Shown in pieces: positions 60,998 through 64,000 of a stretch of 64,000 nucleotides of DNA; the first letter of the stretch is position 1; each line of letters begins with the position of its first letter. Made by a program: the position numbers and the translations under genes. This stretch comes from Streptomyces sp. LHD-70 (GTDB taxonomy: Bacteria; Actinomycetota; Actinomycetes; Streptomycetales; Streptomycetaceae). The notes beneath the pieces were generated by a model. The model ran no database searches and was not told the origin of the DNA. It was given only the letters and a program-made list of their open reading frames with translations. The stretch lies in NCBI RefSeq assembly GCF_031157275.1, contig NZ_JAVIFW010000005.1, positions 1-64,000 on the forward strand, in the 5' to 3' direction.

Positions 60998-62239
60998 ATG
61001 CGGAACGGCAGTTCAGGGCCCGGAAGGGCATGGCTCCTGCGCCTCGTCATCGCCTTCGGCTTCGCCCAGGCGGCGGTGTCGATGGCGCGGCCCGCCGTGT
61101 CCTACCGGGCCCTGTCGCTCGGCGCCGACGAACGCGCGATCGGCGTCATCGCGGGCGTGTACGCGCTCCTGCCGCTGTTCGCCGCCGTCCCCCTCGGCCG
61201 CCGCACCGACCACGGCCGGTGCGCGCCACTGCTGCCCGTCGGCGTCGTCCTGATCGCGGGCGGCTGCGCCCTGAGCGGCGCCGTGAACTCCCTGGCCGCC
61301 ATGGCCGCGTGGAGCGGCGTCATGGGACTCGGGCACCTCTGCTTCGTGATCGGTGCCCAGTCGATCGTCGCCCGGCAGTCCGCGCCCGCCGAACAGGACC
61401 GTAATTTCGGCCATTTCACGATCGGTGCCTCACTCGGCCAACTCATCGGCCCGATCGCCGCCGGACTCCTCATCTCCGGGCAGGACGGGGCGATGGCGAG
61501 GACCAGCGCACTCGCCCTGACCGTCTCCGCCGCGGTCGCCGCCGTCGCCTTCACCTCGCTGTGGCGCATCGAGCACCGCACCGAGTCCGGCACCCGCAGG
61601 GACCAGGGCGCCAAGGTGCCCGTCCACCGCATCCTGCGCACCCGCGGCGTCCCCGCGGGCATCTTCATCAGCCTCGCCGTGCTCTCCGCCACCGACATCC
61701 TCACCGCCTACCTGCCGGTCGTCGGCGAGCACCGCGGGATCGCGCCCGCCGCCATCGGCCTCCTCCTGAGCCTGCGCGCCGCCGCGACCATCGCCTGCCG
61801 ACTGGTCATGACGCCCATGATCCGGCTGATCGGCCGCACCGCCCTGCTCGTCACGACCTGCCTGCTCGGCGGCCTGCTCTGCGCCGGGATCGCCCTGCCC
61901 GTACCGGTGTGGGCGCTCGCCCTGATGCTCGCCGTGCTCGGCTTCTGCCTCGGTGTGGGCCAGCCGCTGTCCATGACGACCGTCGTCCAGGCCGCCCCCG
62001 AGGGAGCCCGGTCCACCGCCCTCGCGCTGCGCCTCACCGGCAACCGGCTCGGCCAGGTCGCCACCCCCGCGTCCGCCGGACTCGTCGCCGGAGTCGCGGG
62101 TGCCGCCGCCCCGTTCCTGATGCTCGGCGCGCTCCTCGTGGCCGCCGCCGGGCTCGCGACACGCGCAGGTCTGCGGTCGCAAAGCACGACCGGCGTAAGG
62201 GGTTCAAATTCGGCCACGAAGGATCACGCACGGCACTGA
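60998..62239 (+). CDS. MFS transporter
   Basis: A 413-residue 12-TM major facilitator protein. VSYRALSLGADERAIGVIAGVYALLPLFAAVPLGRRTDHGRCAPLLP is the motif A region (PLGRRTDHGR). LGHLCFVIGAQSIVARQS and FTIGASLGQLIGPIAAGLL are TM5-like elements, and the second half has AVLSATDILTAYLPVVGEHRGIAPAAIGLLLS. The ATG at 60998 is 3 bases after the citM stop, so the pair form an operon, with GATCATCTGACCC giving no own ribosome site. Substrate unknown; link to citrate is contextual only. Confidence 0.87.
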   Translation: MRNGSSGPGRAWLLRLVIAFGFAQAAVSMARPAVSYRALSLGADERAIGVIAGVYALLPLFAAVPLGRRTDHGRCAPLLPVGVVLIAGGCALSGAVNSLAAMAAWSGVMGLGHLCFVIGAQSIVARQSAPAEQDRNFGHFTIGASLGQLIGPIAAGLLISGQDGAMARTSALALTVSAAVAAVAFTSLWRIEHRTESGTRRDQGAKVPVHRILRTRGVPAGIFISLAVLSATDILTAYLPVVGEHRGIAPAAIGLLLSLRAAATIACRLVMTPMIRLIGRTALLVTTCLLGGLLCAGIALPVPVWALALMLAVLGFCLGVGQPLSMTTVVQAAPEGARSTALALRLTGNRLGQVATPASAGLVAGVAGAAAPFLMLGALLVAAAGLATRAGLRSQSTTGVRGSNSATKDHARH

Positions 62240-62420
62240 CCAGCGTGAATCCAGCCACGCTCCGCCGCCTGGTTAACCCGCCGTTCACACGGCAACTTGC
62301 ACACTGGACACAGCACTTGGGCACAATGGTGATCACCGCCTGGCGGCACACCGCGCGCCCGAGCGTGAGCTGCGTTTGCCGTTCCAGGCGTGAACCGTCC
62401 AGAGGTGCAAGGGGGTTGAG

Positions 62421-62855
62421 ATGCGTAGGTGCCGGACCCTCCTCGGTGTTCTGTTCACCGCCCTGAGCGCCTTCCTCGCCCTCGCCGTCGCCACGGGCAG
62501 CGCCGTGGCTCACCCGGGCGACCCGACCTCCGCGGCCACCATCCCGTACGCCGCGGCCGCCGCAGCGCCCGCCTCCTTCGGCGCCCCCGCCGCGGCGGGC
62601 CAGGGCCACGGCGCGTCCAATGTCGAGCAGGACCGCAACCCGGGCCCGTTCGACGACTGCCGGCACCGGCGCGCGATCCGCGCCTCGGTCGCCGCGCCCC
62701 TGCCGCAGCCTTGCGCGGCCTGCGCGGCCTGCGCGGCGCCAGGGCCCGTCGCACACCCGGCGGGCACCCCGAGAACGGCCACCGGGCACGCCGCCGTCGC
62801 CGCGGTCCTCGACCCCGGCGAACGGCCCGCCCTCCTGCAAGTGTTCCGCTGCTGA
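62421..62855 (+). CDS. small secreted protein
   Basis: A 144-residue protein. Signal peptide about 1-30 (LLGVLFTALSAFLALAVATGSAVA), then an Ala/Pro/Gly-rich mature chain with His-Pro start (HPGDPTSAA), DRNPGPFDDCRHRRAIRASVAAPLPQPCAACAACAAPG and VLDPGERPALLQVFRC. CAACAAC-type cysteine repeats suggest disulfides or metal sites. ATG at 62421 behind a GGGGGTTGAG site. I have no family name. It precedes the carbonic anhydrase gene by 356 bases. Confidence 0.68.
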   Translation: MRRCRTLLGVLFTALSAFLALAVATGSAVAHPGDPTSAATIPYAAAAAAPASFGAPAAAGQGHGASNVEQDRNPGPFDDCRHRRAIRASVAAPLPQPCAACAACAAPGPVAHPAGTPRTATGHAAVAAVLDPGERPALLQVFRC

Positions 62856-63211
62856 GCCGCACCTTTCTCCGGGACGCCCGCCGAACGTCACCCGCGGCGC
62901 CCACCTCCGTTCACCCCACGTGAGCCGTGAGGTCGCGCGGCCCCAGCACCTTCGGTGCGGGAATCCGCAGCAGCGCCGGTGCGGGAATCGGCACCACCGG
63001 TGGTACGGCAATCCGCAGCACCCCGCCGAACGTCCCGGCCCCGCACGTCACTTCACACCCTTCACTTCACACCCTTCACTTCACACCCTTCACTTCAGCG
63101 CCCCCGACCACGTTTCCCGACGGCCGGACGACAGCGCGTACCCCGAGGCAGCGTCGCCCCGGTGATGCGCCCTGCCCGACCGCCCGACGTGGAACGCCTG
63201 GAGGAACCTTC
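62856..63211. repeat. repeat-rich region before carbonic anhydrase
   Basis: No gene. Imperfect 21-24-bp units (GGTGCGGGAATCCGCAGCA type) cover 62954-63022 in three copies. A 14-bp unit TTCACTTCACACCC is tandemly repeated at 63049-63098 (about 3.5 copies). Both probably lie in the 5' leader or promoter of the carbonic anhydrase gene. Confidence 0.8.
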
Positions 63212-63826
63212 ATGCACTCGTTCATCGACCATGCCCGCGACTTCCCCGGCCGCATCGCCGCGGCGGGGGAGGAGCGCGAGGCCTTCGGCCGGCTCGCCGA
63301 AGGGCAGTCCCCCGAAGCCCTGTTCATCACCTGCTCCGACTCGCGCGTCATCCCCTCCCTGTTCACCGGCGCCCGCCCCGGCCAGCTCTTCGAGCTGCGT
63401 ACCGCGGGCAACGCCGTACCCGATTACGCGGAGGGCGCCAGTGGCGAGGCCGCCACCATCGAGTACGCGGTGAGCGTGCTCAAGGTCCCCGACATCGTGG
63501 TCTGCGGGCACTCGCACTGCGGCGCCGTCCGCGCCCGCGTGCACGGCGAGGACCTCGCGGCCGTGCCCGCCGTCGCCGGCTGGCTGGAGCGCCAGCTGCC
63601 GCACCTCCCGGTCCGCGAGCCCGGCTCCGGCATCGACGACGACGCCCAGGTGGCCGGCTCGGTGCAGCGCCACGTCAAGGCCCAGCTCGACCGGCTCCGC
63701 CAATACCCCTGCGTACGCGAGGGCTTGGCGGCCGGACGGCTGCGCCTGCACGGCTGGTACTACGCCATAGACACCGGCCTCGTGATGCAGCACGACCCGG
63801 CGGCCGACGCCTTCCTGCCGCTGTGA
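63212..63826 (+). CDS. beta-class carbonic anhydrase
   Basis: A 204-residue zinc enzyme that interconverts CO2 and bicarbonate. Zinc ligands Cys41 (FITCSDSR), His100 and Cys103 (VVCGHSHCGAV), with the Asp43-Arg45 pair of the active site. No signal peptide, so cytoplasmic. GGAGG at 63200-63204 is seven bases before the ATG. It lies 14 bases before a SulP transporter gene, a pairing seen in bacteria where the transporter moves bicarbonate or sulfate. Confidence 0.93.
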   Translation: MHSFIDHARDFPGRIAAAGEEREAFGRLAEGQSPEALFITCSDSRVIPSLFTGARPGQLFELRTAGNAVPDYAEGASGEAATIEYAVSVLKVPDIVVCGHSHCGAVRARVHGEDLAAVPAVAGWLERQLPHLPVREPGSGIDDDAQVAGSVQRHVKAQLDRLRQYPCVREGLAAGRLRLHGWYYAIDTGLVMQHDPAADAFLPL

Positions 63827-63840
63827 AGGGAACGAACACC

Positions 63841-64000
63841 ATGTCTGCTCCCCCCTCGGAAACCACTCCCGACACCCGTGGCGGCACCCTCCGGTACGAC
63901 CTGACCGCCTCCCTCGTCGTCTTCCTCGTCGCGCTGCCGCTGTGCGTCGGTGTCGCCGTCGCCTCCGGCGTCCCCGCCGAGCTCGGCATCGTCACCGGCA
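63841..64000 (+). CDS. SulP-family anion transporter, N-terminal part, truncated by window edge
   Basis: Only the first 53 residues are present: MSAPPSETTPDTRGGT, then LRYDLTASLVVFLVALPLCVGVAVASGVPAELGIVTG, the conserved N-terminal TM region of SulP (BicA-like) transporters. The continuation, including any STAS domain, lies beyond 64000. ATG at 63841, co-directional with carbonic anhydrase and probably in one operon with it. Confidence 0.85.
   Translation, partial: MSAPPSETTPDTRGGTLRYDLTASLVVFLVALPLCVGVAVASGVPAELGIVTG

Overview
This window is chromosomal DNA from a Streptomyces species. The evidence is very high GC with strong third-position bias, GTG and TTG starts behind GGAGG-type ribosome sites, many 4-bp ATGA/GTGA gene overlaps, and actinobacterial families throughout: SepF-like protein, Rpf-LysM protein, streptogrisin proteases, and a sortase-type LAxTG protein. 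From memory, the order aroH-tyrA-cmk-plsC-der, then sflA, dnaE2, the LPMO, the lipase, hmgA and citM resembles a conserved arm-proximal core block of S. coelicolor. That comparison is recollection and was not searched. I saw no tRNA, rRNA, CRISPR array, prophage, origin or antibiotic cluster. The only mobile-element trace is the first 17 codons of a transposase at the left edge.

Layout. 0-8.5 kb: RNA-repair-like nucleotidyltransferase, DUF937 protein, then the housekeeping run aroH, tyrA, cmk, plsC-like, der, closed by a strong hairpin; two lineage-specific proteins; an Rpf-LysM protein followed by a heptamer array. 8.7-14.6 kb: a branched-chain-type ABC importer whose two permeases and one ATPase are fused in one chain, divergent from a lipoprotein and its substrate-binding protein. 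14.8-24.8 kb: glycosyltransferase pair, WYL regulator, I78 inhibitor, PAP2 phosphatase, mannosyltransferase, drug-type MFS pump, glutaryl-type acyl-CoA dehydrogenase, and SepF-like sflA. 25-30.4 kb: cysteine-tailed DUF5685 protein, two streptogrisin precursors, and a YhgE-like membrane protein. 30.5-35 kb: dnaE2 and a catalytically degenerate Y-family partner behind a LexA-like box. 35-41.3 kb: SRPBCC protein, a cell-wall-anchored copper LPMO, a CitB-family response regulator divergent from tctCBA, a GNAT gene, and a 44-codon gene.

41.6-54.8 kb: methyltransferase-NUDIX fusion, DUF402, a double-GNAT protein, YtrA-type GntR regulator, AAA ATPase, secreted SGNH lipase, CoA-transferase, Tat-exported M20 amidohydrolase, FetB-like permease, an orphan ISP-type specificity domain, and a GntR-UTRA regulator. 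54.9-64 kb: hmgA and a divergent TetR gene sharing a near-perfect palindrome, a molybdopterin oxidoreductase, citM, an MFS gene, a small secreted protein, a beta-carbonic anhydrase and the start of a SulP transporter.

How genes may work together. tctCBA and citM both import citrate-like acids and share an identical 11-mer, CTTGTTAACGC, upstream. A response regulator of the citrate type sits beside tct, so a common regulon is plausible. dnaE2 and the Y-family-like gene form an SOS mutagenesis pair. Carbonic anhydrase and SulP probably handle bicarbonate together. The LPMO, proteases, lipase and Rpf protein form a secreted and wall-associated degradative set.
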